Positions 1 through 11,706 are shown, counted from the first letter of the stretch. The stretch: 64,000 nt of DNA from Boletus sp. NGJ (GCA_019096195.1 JAGTXK010000064.1:62001-126000); one strand, 5' to 3'. The notes: generated from the letters alone by a model not told the origin. Program-made: numbers and translations.

Positions 1-775
1 TCAGCTGTCGTCTTACGCGAGGTCAATAGCTCACGGGCATGACTGAGGGCGTATTGTCCTTGAGGAAGCTGCGTCCGGAGTTGCCGAGTCAGGGAAATAA
101 GCCATAACTCAGCGGCACCCCCATTACTACCTTGGAATGCACCGAAGTCCTAGTACCCCAAAAACAAACTCCGCAAGTTTACCGTCATACTGTACTACCA
201 AGAGCGATGAAGCAGAACTTCGTAATCGACGTCAACTCCCTGAAGACCAGGTTGGCGCACCCAGGAAGCCAAATTATTGGCAAAAGTGACGGAATTCGTT
301 CCCGATGAAGTCGGTGCATCGTCCCGAATGCAGATACGATCAACGAGATTCCAGCCGCATTATATTCCTGCAGGTATGAGGTACGCTGGCTGTCTGTAAG
401 TTCCGTCCATCCTAGAGCCATATCAACTGCCCCAGAGGTCATCCAGAAGGACAGAGCACTCCTGTTAGCTGTGCTCTGTCTATACCTTACGACAATCACT
501 CACTAGACATTGTATCCCTACATTAAAGTAGCATCAGCGAGTAACCATGCGCATGAACTTCTGCTCGCCTTGAGTTGTGCAGGAGTCGCGAGGGAAGAGA
601 CCCAGGCATCATCGTAGATGATGAACCGAGGTGCGGCGGGGGTCGACCTCTTCAAAATGTCACGAGCGCCCGGACCGAGGCTCTTCAGCTTGTCTACAAG
701 CGGAACGGCCAGGGTCGATCCAAACAAAGAAAAGGCGGCAAGAGTTGCAGTCACGCCGGAACAAAGAAATACCAT
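1..775 (-). CDS. GH18 chitinase-like protein, 3' part beyond the window edge, frame broken
   Basis: Family 18 glycoside hydrolases cleave chitin through a DxxDxDxE active-site strand. The start chosen is the ATG at 775, which gives a signal-peptide-like N-terminus (MVFLCSGVTATLAAFSLFG) and then the beta-1 strand RFIIYDDAWVS. Further exon pieces read GYNV, ALSFWMTSGAVDMALGW, AAGISLIVSAFG, NNLASWVRQPGLQGVDVDYE, and then DFGAFQGSNGG followed by ELWLISLTRQLRTQLPQGQY up to position 1. The catalytic DxDxE is present as DVDYE, but the first Asp of the strand is Gln (LQGVDVDYE). Reading from SAFG into the next conserved block (DAPTSSGTN) needs a one-base shift beside the CCC run at 323-325. The junction between GYNV and ALSFW is also unresolved, and one intron would need a GC donor. 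This is a pseudogene, or a gene with a consensus error. The family assignment is firm; the exon model is approximate. Confidence 0.8.
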
Positions 776-2531
776 GATGCCGATACAAGGAGCTGAATAT
801 GAAACGCTGGAAAGCTGGAGAAGCTGAGTACCCATCCAGAACTATTCCGTTGCGTTAAATACTCGGACATCCGGAAGTGAGGATGAACTCACTGCGATTG
901 GGCCACGAAGTACTCCATGAACCAGGTACTCGTGACGATATTACGACCCCAAAATGCTTTTTGGCTCCACACCGTCTCCGAGTCAGTTGCATTACCTCGG
1001 ATAATGGATGTACAATCAGCAGAAATATCATCTTGCAGTCCATGCGTTCACCAAGCCTAAAAAGGTTATCCACTGGGGACGTCCATGGAGAACTGTGGGT
1101 ATGGTTGCGCCACAGGGTTTCCACAGGGAAAAGACAAAGTAGCGCTGAAATCGTCTGGAAAACATGCGGTGGGTTGCGAGGACAGAAGTAGCACGACTGA
1201 CCTCTCTCACATGGCCAAGGGACGATGGGTTCGACCACCTCGGGCGTTCTGCTATGACAAAACACTATCCCGAAGTTCATCCATCGAAACGGATTTTCCA
1301 AATTAAAAGATGTTGCACTGCGTCCGAGCTGCAGAAAGCGATTCATATCCAATATTCGTTCCTAACCTGCGAACGGTAATTCAATGTCACGTTTCGCCCG
1401 TGCCAGTAAATAGAGTCTGGTACCCTTAGAGTCAATTCCCTGAAAGCCTCTCCAATAATCCGTTCACATAGTTTCTGCTTTGTAACACTGGTACCGGATA
1501 GGTCTGCGATGGTCCAGAGGATTCTGTCAACGGAATTATCAGTGTCGATCTATAGAGTAATCATGCCACAAATCTTGATAGACTTCCTATCATAACATGG
1601 TCTTGTGACACTCGAGAGCAAGTGCTTCCAGTTTTCGAGAACCGAGACCACTTGTTGATGTGCTCAATTTGAATGTGGTCGATCATTTGATGATCAAATT
1701 GTCCACGTGCGTCGCAAATGCCATGTGGTCGATGTCACCGAGAATGTTATAATTCACAGAATTCTGTTTACTAGCTCCAACTTTTTTGATGTCAAGGCTA
1801 CCTGTAAATGCGTAAGCACTGGCTACCAATAGATGATCTACCTACGATCCACAGTGCGGTGTTGCTGGCCGGGACGTAAGGCCGACATCCTTCTCACGTG
1901 ATGCCGAAAAGTTGCGGAGCCTCCGTGTCAACTGCTCTGTGTACGTGGCAGACGTGCAGACTATGTCCGATCTGAACTAATCTCTGCATTGAGGATCAAT
2001 TAAATGACGCAGATTTCAAACCAGATTGAATTTCAACTCCGACTGCAGCTTAGCGCTTATCTCTGACAGTGGTTGCAAGTAACACCATCTTGCTGGAGCC
2101 ATGCACATGGCACCAACTCAAAATGTGACTGCGATCCCTGGAAGATATTTGAAGTGAGCGCTCGACAGCAAGAACGATAAGCCTCAACTGCAATTAGCCG
2201 AGTCTAAGGGTCTAAATTCAAACTCCGTCAAGCACATGTCCTGAAGCTGCGATGGGCTGGGAGGCTGAAAATACGTAGATAAGCAGTGTGCCACGCGAGA
2301 GTACGAAATGATTAACAGGCGTGATATTTCAAACCGAGACGAATCACAATCTCACCATTGATATTGAAGAGTTGAACCCCCCGGTGTCTGGAAGAGTCAG
2401 AAGTGTAAGAAGGTGACCTCGCAACCATGTCCATCGGCGCTCGATATCTACGAGAACGGACAGGCATTGGAAGCTCGTCGAGCCATGAATGTGCGCGGTA
2501 ATCACTCCAGCTATATATTTGAGACTCAACT
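776..2531. other. Intergenic, no supported gene
   Basis: I see no recognisable gene. An open frame on the minus strand near 855-1352 matches no family I know and has no neighbouring exon. Around 1670-1735 the 11-mer ATGTGGTCGAT occurs twice in AT-rich sequence. The right part should hold the 3' UTR of the DPB4-like gene. Confidence 0.5.
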
Positions 2532-3473
2532 TCAGTCCTCCTCTGCGTCAACTTCATCAAGCCCTGCTTCATCCATTCTCAACTCTTCGAGCTCATCAGG
2601 TATGAGATCCATTGGTCCATCCTCCTCAGTTTCGTAGTGTTCAACTGCATCGTCGACTTCATCTGCCATTTCTGAGTCGTAGTCTCCCCCACCTTCACCC
2701 ACATCCTCATTTTCTCCTATCGGTACGCTCATGATGATGTCTTCGCTCGTGTGTGATATCGATGATGGGACGGCTGGCCGAGGCAGGGTAGTAAATGGCG
2801 GGGGCAAGGCTGCCTTTGCCTTCCCTTTTGACTGTGAAGTTAACGGTACACTTTCACCCTCCTTCGCTTTCCCACTACTTGAACTGCTATTGCGATCGAC
2901 GGCACCCTTTCTATTCTTGTCCCCCTTCGTGTTGTCCCTGTAGACTATCCGGAAATTGAGAGACGCCAAGAAGCAATAAGAAGCACGAATTACTCTGAAG
3001 CTCGTTCTGCAGCGGGTCAACCAGGTCTCCGAACTCGATCATCTCCAGCGCTTTGAGCACATCAGAAGCAGAAATGCTCTTGTGCTGCTTCGAGAGAGCT
3101 ACGTCATGTGCGCTAAGGTAACAACAGATCAGTATCAAACATTTTGATAAAACTAGACCTCACGTTGCGGCTAACGGAACCTGTGAGTTCCTTGGCGAAG
3201 GAGTTCACCGAAATGTGACTCACCCAGATAGTTGATAAACACTGTTGAGCCTTTTACCAGAGACAGGACTGTCTCCTTTTGCAATTTGGAGTTGTCCGGT
3301 ATCTTCGAGACACGTGAAACGGCTGTGAAGAAACGGAATTGGGAACGCACGACTGATTTCGCGATCCTGGTGACAATGCTCTTTGGTAGCTCAAAGTTCT
3401 CGATGCCTTCTGAGACGAGATTCTGTTGAGCCTGAGCAGATATAGTACCTCCACCTGCATCCTTGCGTGGCAT
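2532..3473 (-). CDS. DPB4: DNA polymerase epsilon subunit / CHRAC histone-fold protein (Dpb4, POLE3-like)
   Basis: Dpb4/POLE3 is a histone-fold subunit of DNA polymerase epsilon and of ISW2/CHRAC-type remodelers, and pairs with a second histone-fold partner in the nucleus. The N-terminus reads MPRKDAGG, then GIENFELPKSIVTRIAKS, LQKETVLSLVKGSTVFINYL, AATAHDVALSKQHKSISASD and LKALEMIEFGDLV, the full histone fold. The model has five exons: 3354-3473, 3224-3302, a 7-nt exon at 3164-3170, 2994-3112 and 2532-2944. It is in frame throughout and gives 245 aa. Introns are 49-53 nt. The 7-nt exon supplies the Ala-Ala-Thr joint of the conserved NYLAATAHD stretch. The tail after YRDNTKGDKNRKG is long, Ser-rich and then strongly acidic (about 110 residues), much longer than human POLE3. 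The first intron uses weak signals (GTCGTG donor, GAAG acceptor). The gene is divergent from GPI13. Confidence 0.93.
3164..3170 (-). other. 7-nt microexon of DPB4
   Basis: On the minus strand the exon CCGCAAC lies between acceptor GTTAG and donor GTGAGG, flanked by introns of 53 and 51 nt. It completes a split Ala codon, gives one whole Ala codon, and begins a Thr codon, producing NYLAATAHD. Confidence 0.87.
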
Positions 3474-3753
3474 TAGGTCGCGTCGATGTCAATGGTACTG
3501 TAGTGCTTGGTGCTTCCTTACAAGATGGGCACAGTACGCGCTGAGGTCACGTGATTCCAACCGTTTTCGGAGTGAGTTGTTACATAAGCAGCTGGTTGGT
3601 TGAACGTCAACAGCGACGCGGTTCTATGTACGCCAGCTGGTGCGCTTGTTAGTTGGAGACGATTAAAGTGAGTGATGGTTCATTTTATGTGCCTTTCTGA
3701 CCGTTCACTCAATATCAGTCTTATCTTCTCTCGGGTTGTAGCTCGATGCGAAA
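3474..3753. promoter_or_regulatory. Shared intergenic promoter region between DPB4 and GPI13
   Basis: These 280 bp separate two start codons facing away from each other, so both promoters and 5' leaders must lie here, unless an upstream exon was missed. I see no clear TATA box. The use as a bidirectional promoter is inferred from the arrangement alone. Confidence 0.5.
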
Positions 3754-6700
3754 ATGATGCTTCCCAGAGGACTCCATCTCTTGCTTTGGCTCTCCTTGGT
3801 TCACTGCGTAGGGATATACTTGTTCACCAAGGGATTTCTCTTGAGTCGGTTGTCTCTTCCAGACCGAAATGACTGTGGTCACGATGAGTGCACTTTTCTC
3901 GCAACACACAAGAGAGCCGTCATGCTGGTAATCGACGCCCTTCGATTCGATTTCATTTCCAGTCATCCCCCAGAACCTCCTTCGCCGTACCACCATAACA
4001 TCCTGACTCTTCCTCAAGAGCTCACCGCCGCACACCCGCAACACTCCTTCATATTTAATGCTCATGCCGACCCACCAACTACAACGCTCCAGCGTATCAA
4101 GGGTCTCACGACTGGTTCGCTTCCGACCTTTGTCGATGTGGGAGACAGCTTTGGAGGTTCAGTTATCAATGAAGACTCATTGCTGCACCAACTCGTAGCT
4201 GCCGGTCGAAAGGTCAGCTAGGCGGCTTGCGCTCTATCATCCGCTTTATATACGCCTGAAAGGTTACTCTCGCAGGCGATGACACGTGGATGTCATTATT
4301 TCCTGATATCCTCGATCACAACATGTCCTTCCCATTCGACTCATTCAACGTCGAGGACCTACATACGGTCGATGAAGGCGTCATTTCACACCTTTTGCCT
4401 ATGGTGATGGATTATTCACACTCTTGGGGCCTTGCGATTGGTCACGGTCTTGGTGTTGATCATGTCGGCCACCGTGTTGGCCCTGAGCATCCGGTCATGA
4501 AAGCAAAGTTGGAGCAAATGAATGACTTCCTTGCCAAGCTTGTCATGGCCATCGACAAGGATACACTGTTAATCTTGCTTGGGGATCATGGCATGGACCG
4601 CACAGGTAACCATGGAGGCGAAAGTATTCTAGAGACGATGTCTGCTGTTTGGATTTATAGCAAGGGTGCGGCATTATCCCAGCCATCAACGTCGTTTCCA
4701 AGCAGCCTCGTTCCTACCATCGTATTCCCAGGAGAGACTGTTCCACATCGATCCATTCAACAAATTGACCTCGTTCCGACAATATCGCTCCTCCTCGGCC
4801 TCCCCATTCCGTTTAACAACCTTGGTAGTGTTATCCCAGAGGTTTTCGACCGTGGAACGGACAAACCAGGGATCCGGAGAGCCCTCGAACTCAACGCAAA
4901 CCAAATCAGGAAATACCTGGACACTTATCGTGCTAGTCAGTCCGGTGGGGAACTTGATGCATTTTGGTCGCAACTTTCCGAGAGCTGGGTGGCAACACAA
5001 GCTGCTTCGTCCGAAGATTACCTTCCTGCTCTGTGGGAGTTCAATCGCCACGCGCTATCAGTGTGCCGGACTCTTTGGGCACGGTTCAGTCTCCTCTTGA
5101 TTGGCGCTGGTCTTACTATCATAATCGTCAGCATTGTCGCAACATATTGCGCATACTGTTTACTTGGCGATGATACCGAAAAATCGGAGGAACATCTTAG
5201 AAGGGCATTATCGAGTGCATTCAGAGCCGGTGCTGCCGGGTTAGCATTCGGCAGTGTAGTTTATTTTCCTCTGGAGAGTATGCTGGAAGGCGTTCACCTC
5301 CATCACACTTCCCTCTTTTGGGGTACACTTGTGTCTACGCTAACGTTCGTGACTTCGTGCCGTCCTACTTTCCGCCGCGAACAATTGACCTCCGTCTCAA
5401 TCATTCCCGTCCTTCATGCACTATGCTTCGCTTCCAATTCTTTCACTGTCTGGGAAGACCGCGTCGTCCTTTTCCTCTGCGTTACATCACTTGTCCCTGC
5501 TTTCTTAACTGGATTCACCGCGCCAACACCTCGCCTTCGGTACCGCATCCTTGGATTTTCTGCGGTCTTTGCCGTCTGCGTCAGACTCATGGCAATTAGC
5601 ACCGCGTGCAGAGAAGAACAGCACCCGTATTGCACTGTGACATTCTATGTTTCACCTACTTCGTCCGCTCCTCCCATTCTCGCCTTGCTCACCGCGCCAC
5701 TTGCTGCTTTCTCTGTCCCGTTCGTCATTCGACGCATTATAGGCATCTCGAAATCGGAAAGGGGCTTGGCGGGGATATTCTTCCCCTGGGTGCTTGCGCC
5801 TGCTTTACTTGCCGGAACTGGGTTTTGGGTCCTGGAATGGGCTCACTCGATGGTCTTTGGAGACGGCGTAAATGGCTTGTTCCGTCTAACACGGACAGTC
5901 CTAGCTAGAGTATGTTTTACAGCAATCGCATTCGGAGGTGTCTCGTTATGGTGGACATCACCTGTTTGTCTCGAGATCAACACTGAAGACCACCCCTTGG
6001 ATGACCAAGCGTCCAAGGATCAAGGCGAACAGAAGACAAAAGTGACCGTACTCGGGTTTGCTAACGCGTTTGGGTCGCCCTATCTCGTATTCTGGACGAT
6101 CTTCCTGAGTGTCGTCTGGTTATGCATGCAACTCACTGGACAGGTGGTTTTGGGACTCGCGACCATAGCCCTACTGGCACATCTTGAGGTTGTCGACAGT
6201 GTCCGGGACGTCCGTGGGCTTAGTGATGCGTTTACATCAGGGAAACCAACTGCGGCTTTGGACCTCAACGCACTCAAGAGAGGGCTCTCGTTCACAGAAG
6301 TCGTACCTCTTGCGCTTCTGGCGGTTCATACGTTCCACGGGACAGGTCACCAGCCAACAATACCCTCTTTGCAATGGAAGACGGCCTTTATTTTCACTTC
6401 CACAGTTTTCTTTCCCTTTTCGCAGCTAACGGTCATCGCTAACACGCTTGGGCCTCATTTCCTGATGGGTCTTGCTTCGCCCCTCCTTGCGCTCTGGAAC
6501 CTCCCACCGTTACCTCCTCCACGTGGCTTGACCGCTTCCTCGTTGCGCGCGGGCCTTGCTATTATGCTCTATTTCACGATTCTTTTGTTGGGAAGTGCTA
6601 CGTGCGCAGCTGTGCTGAGGAGGCACCTCATGGTCTGGAAAATCTTTGCGCCGAGGTATATGTTTGCCGCGATGTCGCTTGTCGCTATCGATGTAGGCGT

Positions 6701-6773
6701 GGCTGTTGGCATTGGGATAGGGGTGAGTAGGGTCCGAGAACGGATTGAAAGAATATTCAAGGGGATAGCTTGA
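3754..6773 (+). CDS. GPI13: GPI ethanolamine-phosphate transferase 3 (PIG-O / Gpi13)
   Basis: Gpi13/PIG-O adds phosphoethanolamine to the third mannose of the GPI anchor precursor in the ER membrane, the bridge later joined to protein. The N-terminus is a signal anchor (LLLWLSLVHCVGIYLF). The alkaline-phosphatase-like lumenal domain follows, with metal and catalytic motifs LVIDALRFDF, DPPTTTLQRIKGLTTGSLP, GDDTW, GVDHVGHRVGPEHP and LGDHGMDRTGNHGG. From about residue 420 to the end there are many hydrophobic segments, as expected for this multi-spanning family. There are two exons, 3754-4212 and 4263-6773, giving 989 aa. The intron is 50 nt and ends in TGAAAG; using the later CAG would break the frame, whereas this acceptor gives KVTLAGDDTW. 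The length is normal and the frame intact. I used the first of two adjacent Met codons. Confidence 0.95.
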
Positions 6774-7063
6774 GTCGTGTTATTGTTCGATATATATGTT
6801 CGTGCCAAGACACGAGTTCCCATCAATAGACTCCTTTCGGTTCCTCTACGGCCTAGTCACATGTTTCAAAGTGATAGGCCCATCGCCACCGAGTGGACTC
6901 CTCGGAGCTGGTGCGGAAACGCCATATATATCGTTACACACACTGCTTTCCAAGGTCCCCGATGAACCCCACTCACCCAACTTCTTCCTTACCAACACCA
7001 ACTTTACAATCGTCTGCTATCTCTCCTTGCTCTTGAAGCCTATCGTCTCAACAACCTCTCACC

Positions 7064-8180
7064 ATGATGAGCCTCCAGCTCCCAGATCTCTTGACTTTCT
7101 GCAGCGTTTTTGAGCTGCGGACCAACAGGCATTGCAGAGGAGTTTCCCAGGCTTCTGAGAAGTGGTTACTAGAATCTGGCGTCGCGCTTTCCTCCACGGC
7201 ATGGAGTGCCGCCAAGCCAGGGCTGTTAGCGGCAGCTTGCCATCCCAGCGCCGACGCGACGCAACTCCGGTTCATCACCGATTTCCTCAGTCTGCTGTTG
7301 CACCACCGCGAACAGCCCGTGTCTCCAGCGACGACCTACTCGGGGAATGCCGATACATTCATGCTGTGAGTGGGTCTCTCTCCGGCTGTTGTCGCGGTCG
7401 CAAATGATATCATTGATGATTTAATTTGGGCGTGATGCAATTGTTGTTCTTCCCCGACGGGCGCGAACGCTGAAGCAGTCTCTCGGATCGGCTATCACGC
7501 GTAGCTTACAGGCGCCCTCGATGGTACATGCGGTTCATCAAATCTGAGCGATGTTACCACGATGCGAGGCACCAGCTCTCCGAGAATAGCGCACACGGCC
7601 TCGTCCCGGATCTCGAGTCTTACATCGAACAACGACGTGACGCGTCGGGGTTCCGGATGGCGCTTGATATGGTGCAGTATGCTGGGGATGTGAACGTTCC
7701 TGACACGTTGCCGGGGGACATGTTGTTTGGGAGACTTCATGACCATGCATGTGATGTCGCTGCTTGGTCCGAGGTAAGTTGTCCCTTTTATCCGACTCGG
7801 ACAGCATGCGGCGTACGTAAAGTTGCTGATGGATTGTCCCCCAAAAGGATATTGTATCGTGTGCAAAGGGTATACCTCCGAAACACGAGGCAAATATCGT
7901 CACCATTCTCATGAGGGAGCGAAACGTGCCCTTTGAGTGCGCCGTTTCCATTGCAGGGACGCTCGTCAAGCAGAGTGTGGACGCGTTCGTCGCGACTGAG
8001 GAAGCCCTTCTTTCAGTCCCCGATTTCGCCGCTGATCACGAGGTACGACGATACCTCCGTGGACTGCGAGACTGGATGGCTGGTTTCGTCAATTGGCTGT
8101 ACGAGACACAGCTTTTCCTGGGCGAGAAAGGGAATGAGGTGAGAGCTTTTGGATGGGTGTTCATTCCTGTCTCGCCTTGA
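7064..8180 (+). CDS. Terpene-synthase-fold protein with degenerate metal-binding motifs
   Basis: Basidiomycete class I terpene synthases cyclise farnesyl diphosphate using Mg ions held by an Asp-rich motif and an NSE motif. Exons 7064-7368, 7479-7773 and 7848-8180 join in frame to 310 aa, slightly short for the family. Family landmarks are LPDLLTFCSVFELRTNRHCR, the block LLAAACHPSADATQLRFITD, RWYMRFIKSE, PDLESYIEQRRDASG, YAGDVNVPD, NWLYETQ and the C-terminal FGWVFIPVSP. Where the Asp-rich motif belongs, after ITDFLSLLL, the sequence is HHREQPVSPA, with no Asp. The NSE position reads SEDIVSCAKG, so the Asn is Glu and the last Glu is Gly; only the Ser remains. About 20 residues after the first motif site also seem to be missing. 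Canonical cyclase activity is unlikely. It could be a non-catalytic paralogue, a protein with another role, or a decaying gene with an intact frame. Confidence 0.75.
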
Positions 8181-9533
8181 GGCACTCGGTGAGACGACAC
8201 CGAGGATATTCTTGGGAGGGGGCGGTCATGATGTATTTCTTTGCACGCTAAAGCACAGTGGAAGGATTTCTTGAACTAATCGTATTGTGCACTATTTACA
8301 CGTTCGTTATCATTGTACACACAACACTACCTACCGTCGCCGATGCTTAACTTCACGAGCTGATTAACAGCTCTTTTTCTTTTCTTGGTTACTTCTGTCC
8401 TAGACATCCTATTTCGCCCTAGAAGGGTTGAGACGTGTAGAATGTAGACATTCCCATCTGTTGGGCCAACCGCAAGAGAGGGTAGCTCTTCGTCGACAGA
8501 ACTCGCTTGATAGTTTCGTGATGTTGTAGCATTTGATCTACATCGCACGGATTGATTGAGGTACATCTCGAGCCTTCAAAGGAAGTCGCTACAGTCGTCT
8601 TTCAGCATCCGTCTAGGGCCTCAAGGGGATTGCTTGCGAGGATCACCCATTGTTGAGGGCCAAAGCTACCCGTAAAGCAATTGAGTGCCAAACTCCAAGG
8701 TAATAATACTCTTTGTAGTCACCACCAGACGCACAATGGACTTGCAGATCGCCACCGCAAATTAACGGCGATGAGGCCTTGTGGGATCAGAATCATCTGT
8801 GTGGATGTGACTCACGGCCACCGACCTCCAAGTGGCGGTCTAGACCAGGCTACAATAAAGCAAGGATGGCCACGGCCCCGGAGAGCGCGCCGTCAAATCT
8901 TCGGAAGACTCAGCGACCTCCCCAGTTGTTTTATCTCCGTCAGTGGCACACGTCTGGTTACGTGCAACCTGGGGGAGGACGTAATACAATGTCCTGGAAG
9001 AGGTGTGCATTTCCTGCATTTTAGATTGCTCCCTGGATGATGATCGAAGCGGTACTCTCGTGGCTGGGTGCTGCAAGAACAACCTGTCCAAAGTTTACCC
9101 GTGTTCGTTATTGCGACCACGTCGATTTCATTTTGATCTTCGACGCCCGTACCCACCCGTATTCGCAACGCCCGGGCACCAGCATACCCGATGTGGTCCG
9201 TCCGGGACTCCTTGACACGTAGATTCACCGCATCAATGGTCATGGATTATCCGGGTTCCTCCTATCGATCTGGTAGAGAAAGACACTCATCGAGACACGG
9301 GAATATCGCCTCTTGCACTAGGGTAGATACTTGACCAGAAAGGGGAGGATGGTACAAAATTCTCGCGTCCAGCACTGCATTTTGTTTATCTATTTTTATT
9401 TATTTAATTGGGGCTGAGGGGCCGAATGTTCCCACGCATCGTCGGTTTAACATTTTAACGTTTCGTCACTTTGGTCGTCCGGTTCGGCTCGTCGTGCTCT
9501 TCCTTGGTCATTCCGCTCTTTCTGTCTCTCACC
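8181..9533. other. Intergenic, no supported gene
   Basis: Several open frames of 80-120 codons on both strands overlap one another and match nothing I recognise. None joins to neighbours through convincing splice sites. The last 150 bases before 9534 include an AT-rich stretch (TTTATCTATTTTTATTTATTTAATT) that may be part of the promoter of the next gene. Confidence 0.45.
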
Positions 9534-11706
9534 ATGTCGACCGATGAGCTCGAGTTAAAGACTGTCGCTGTCCTCGGGGGCTCTTACGGCGGTAAGTATC
9601 CACTACTCGCGACCCTGGACGCAGTCCCGACCGTTTGGAGACTGCCACCCTTTTCATACATTGACGTACATTTTATTTGGACCATAGGTAATAGGGCTGC
9701 ACAAGTTCTTACTGCTGGCCTTCCGAGCGGATGGAGAGTCGTTTTAGTGGATAGGAATTCGTGAGCGCGATATTTCTCTCACCCTGTCATTTCTAACCTC
9801 ATAGTCGTTTTATTTATATCAGACATTTCAATCATGTGTATAACTTGCCCAGATACACTGTCCTTCCTGGTCATGAACATAAAGCTTGTATGTCCCGGTC
9901 GAAGCCCTTGCCCGTTGATGCTTAATCTCTCCACCAGTTATTCCATATGATAATTTGTTTAGTAGTCCGTCGCACCCTGCACAAGCGCGTGCATGGAACC
10001 ATCACTTCATTTCACCCCCACCATATTACATATACACCGCACGCTGATTCCGGTCCTGCTACATCAACTCCCTCAGGGTCTCCCCCTGTGGAAACAACGG
10101 AGGAGAAAACATTGCATTTCAACTACGCAATCTATGCACTTGGTTCACACCTCCCATCACCCATCAAGCTTTGGGAATCTCGTGACACCGATTTCTCTTC
10201 CTCTCAAGCGCCGGAGCTCGCGTGTTCAGATTTAGAAAGGGGTTCGCAATGTACAAATGACATCCCGTCGATACATGGGCACGAAACAAGAAAGCGTATC
10301 TCGGCTTCGCTCCCGTCAGCGAGGAATCGGAGCAGCTCGGCGAGTCCTTGTTGTCGGTGGCGGTGCACTCGGGATCCGTAAGCCAATTTCTGTACCTTGA
10401 GCATATGTGACCTCACCAATAGCCTATCATTTTCCCGATGAATCTTCGTTGACGGTTTTTCTCCGTTGCAAACCACGCGCCATGAACAGAATTTGCTTCG
10501 GACATCGCAGCGATTTACCCCCGCAAGTCTGTAACACTTCTGCATTCCCGGTCGAGACTGCTCCCTAGATTTGATGAGGCTCTTGGGGACGAAAGTACGT
10601 ACATTCTTTGATCGTATTTGTCCCATTCCCTCGAAACCCAGTACCTTCATCCGTAGTATATCAAGCTCTCCGAGAACTTGGTGTGCGTGTCATGCTTGGC
10701 GAGCAATTGGATATGTCGTCGCTCCAAGGCGACGGAACGAATGCATTTAGAGATCAAGAGACAATGACGGTCAAGACGGTCAAAGGGCGTGAAATTGAGG
10801 CGGATCTAGTGGTATGTGTTTTGAAACGCGTGTTTGTGAAACTTTTCATCGATTGGTTCATTCGTCTTTTGCATTCCTTCTCCCCGCTCTACCACCAAAC
10901 TGGATATACAACACACAGCTTCTCTGTACGGGTCAGAAACCTAACACGTCTCTCCTCCATGCCATGGATTCTCGCACTATCGATCCCAAGAGTGGAATGG
11001 TCCGGGTGTCGCGTACGATGCAAGTCCTGACCCTCAGAGAGAAGGATACCACTTTGGATGAAGGTAACCTCGACATCCGTTCAATTACCGAAAACTCGCC
11101 TACGCTGTGTGGCACTGTCCCACCTTCACCTATCGACACGCTTGTAGAACTGGATTCTGCACTTCCGGCGTCGATGTTGCCCAGTGCCTCCAACCATGAG
11201 ATGTTCGTGGAGTCCGAGGTTGACGCGTCCTACGTTTATCGTCACCTCTTCGCTATCGGAGACGCGGCCGATGCGTTTGGAGCATGTAAGGCCGGTCACA
11301 CGGCATATTACCAAGGGGAAGTGGCAGCGCGGAATGTGATTAAGCTCGTTAAAGGTAATGCAGGCACTCCCGAACTATTCATCTGGGGATTAACGTTTAC
11401 CCAGGCGAGGGAAAAATGGAGGGTTTTTCTCCTGATGCGGAAGGGGACTCGGAGGAAGGCCTGGAGTTGGAGGAGTATGCGCCTAGTTTGCCTATGATCA
11501 AAATTTCTCTTGGCTTGGTGAGCATGTCGTCGCGTTCTTTGCATTTCTTTGCCAGGTTTTTCTGATCCCTTGAACAGACGCGATCGGCATACGAAGTGGC
11601 TGGCGTTGTAGGGACGAAAGACGACGGGACGGATGATCTCGGAGCTGCGTCCGTGTGGGGGGCATATGGGTACAGGGATATCGACAATGAGGGAATGTGG
11701 ATGTGA
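9534..11706 (+). CDS. AIF-family FAD/NAD(P)H oxidoreductase
   Basis: Members of this family (AIF, AMID/FSP1 and fungal Aif1 relatives) are FAD flavoproteins that oxidise NAD(P)H, often at a membrane. The FAD Rossmann motif is AVLGGSYGGNRAAQVL. IPYDNLF follows, then the second dinucleotide motif VLVVGGGALGIQFASDIA, the LLCTGQKPNT block, and the FAD-closing AIGDAADAFGACKAGHTAYY. The tail is LPMIKISLGL and then AGVVGTKDDG. Exons I could fix are 9534-9591, 9688-9760, 9823-9887, 9938-10181, 10240-10377, 10490-10594, 10657-10811 and 10919 onward, with two more small introns near the end. Within 9938-10181 the frame of IPYDNLF differs by one base from that of the next conserved block (VHGTITSFHPHHITY). 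Either there is a one-base error near 9957-9990, or a 115-nt intron (9962-10076) removes that block in frame. Confidence 0.87.

Noticed and set aside
855-1352. 165-codon minus-strand open frame
   Set aside because: No family resemblance, no start context, and overlapping plus-strand frames of similar length; probably chance.
8893-9243. 116-codon minus-strand open frame
   Set aside because: It reads partly protein-like, but I know no family, it has no splice partner, and overlapping frames of the same size exist.
10182-10239. Second frame change in the AIF gene
   Set aside because: It is explained by a 58-nt intron with acceptor GAAAG, which joins WES to the conserved YMGTKQES region in frame.
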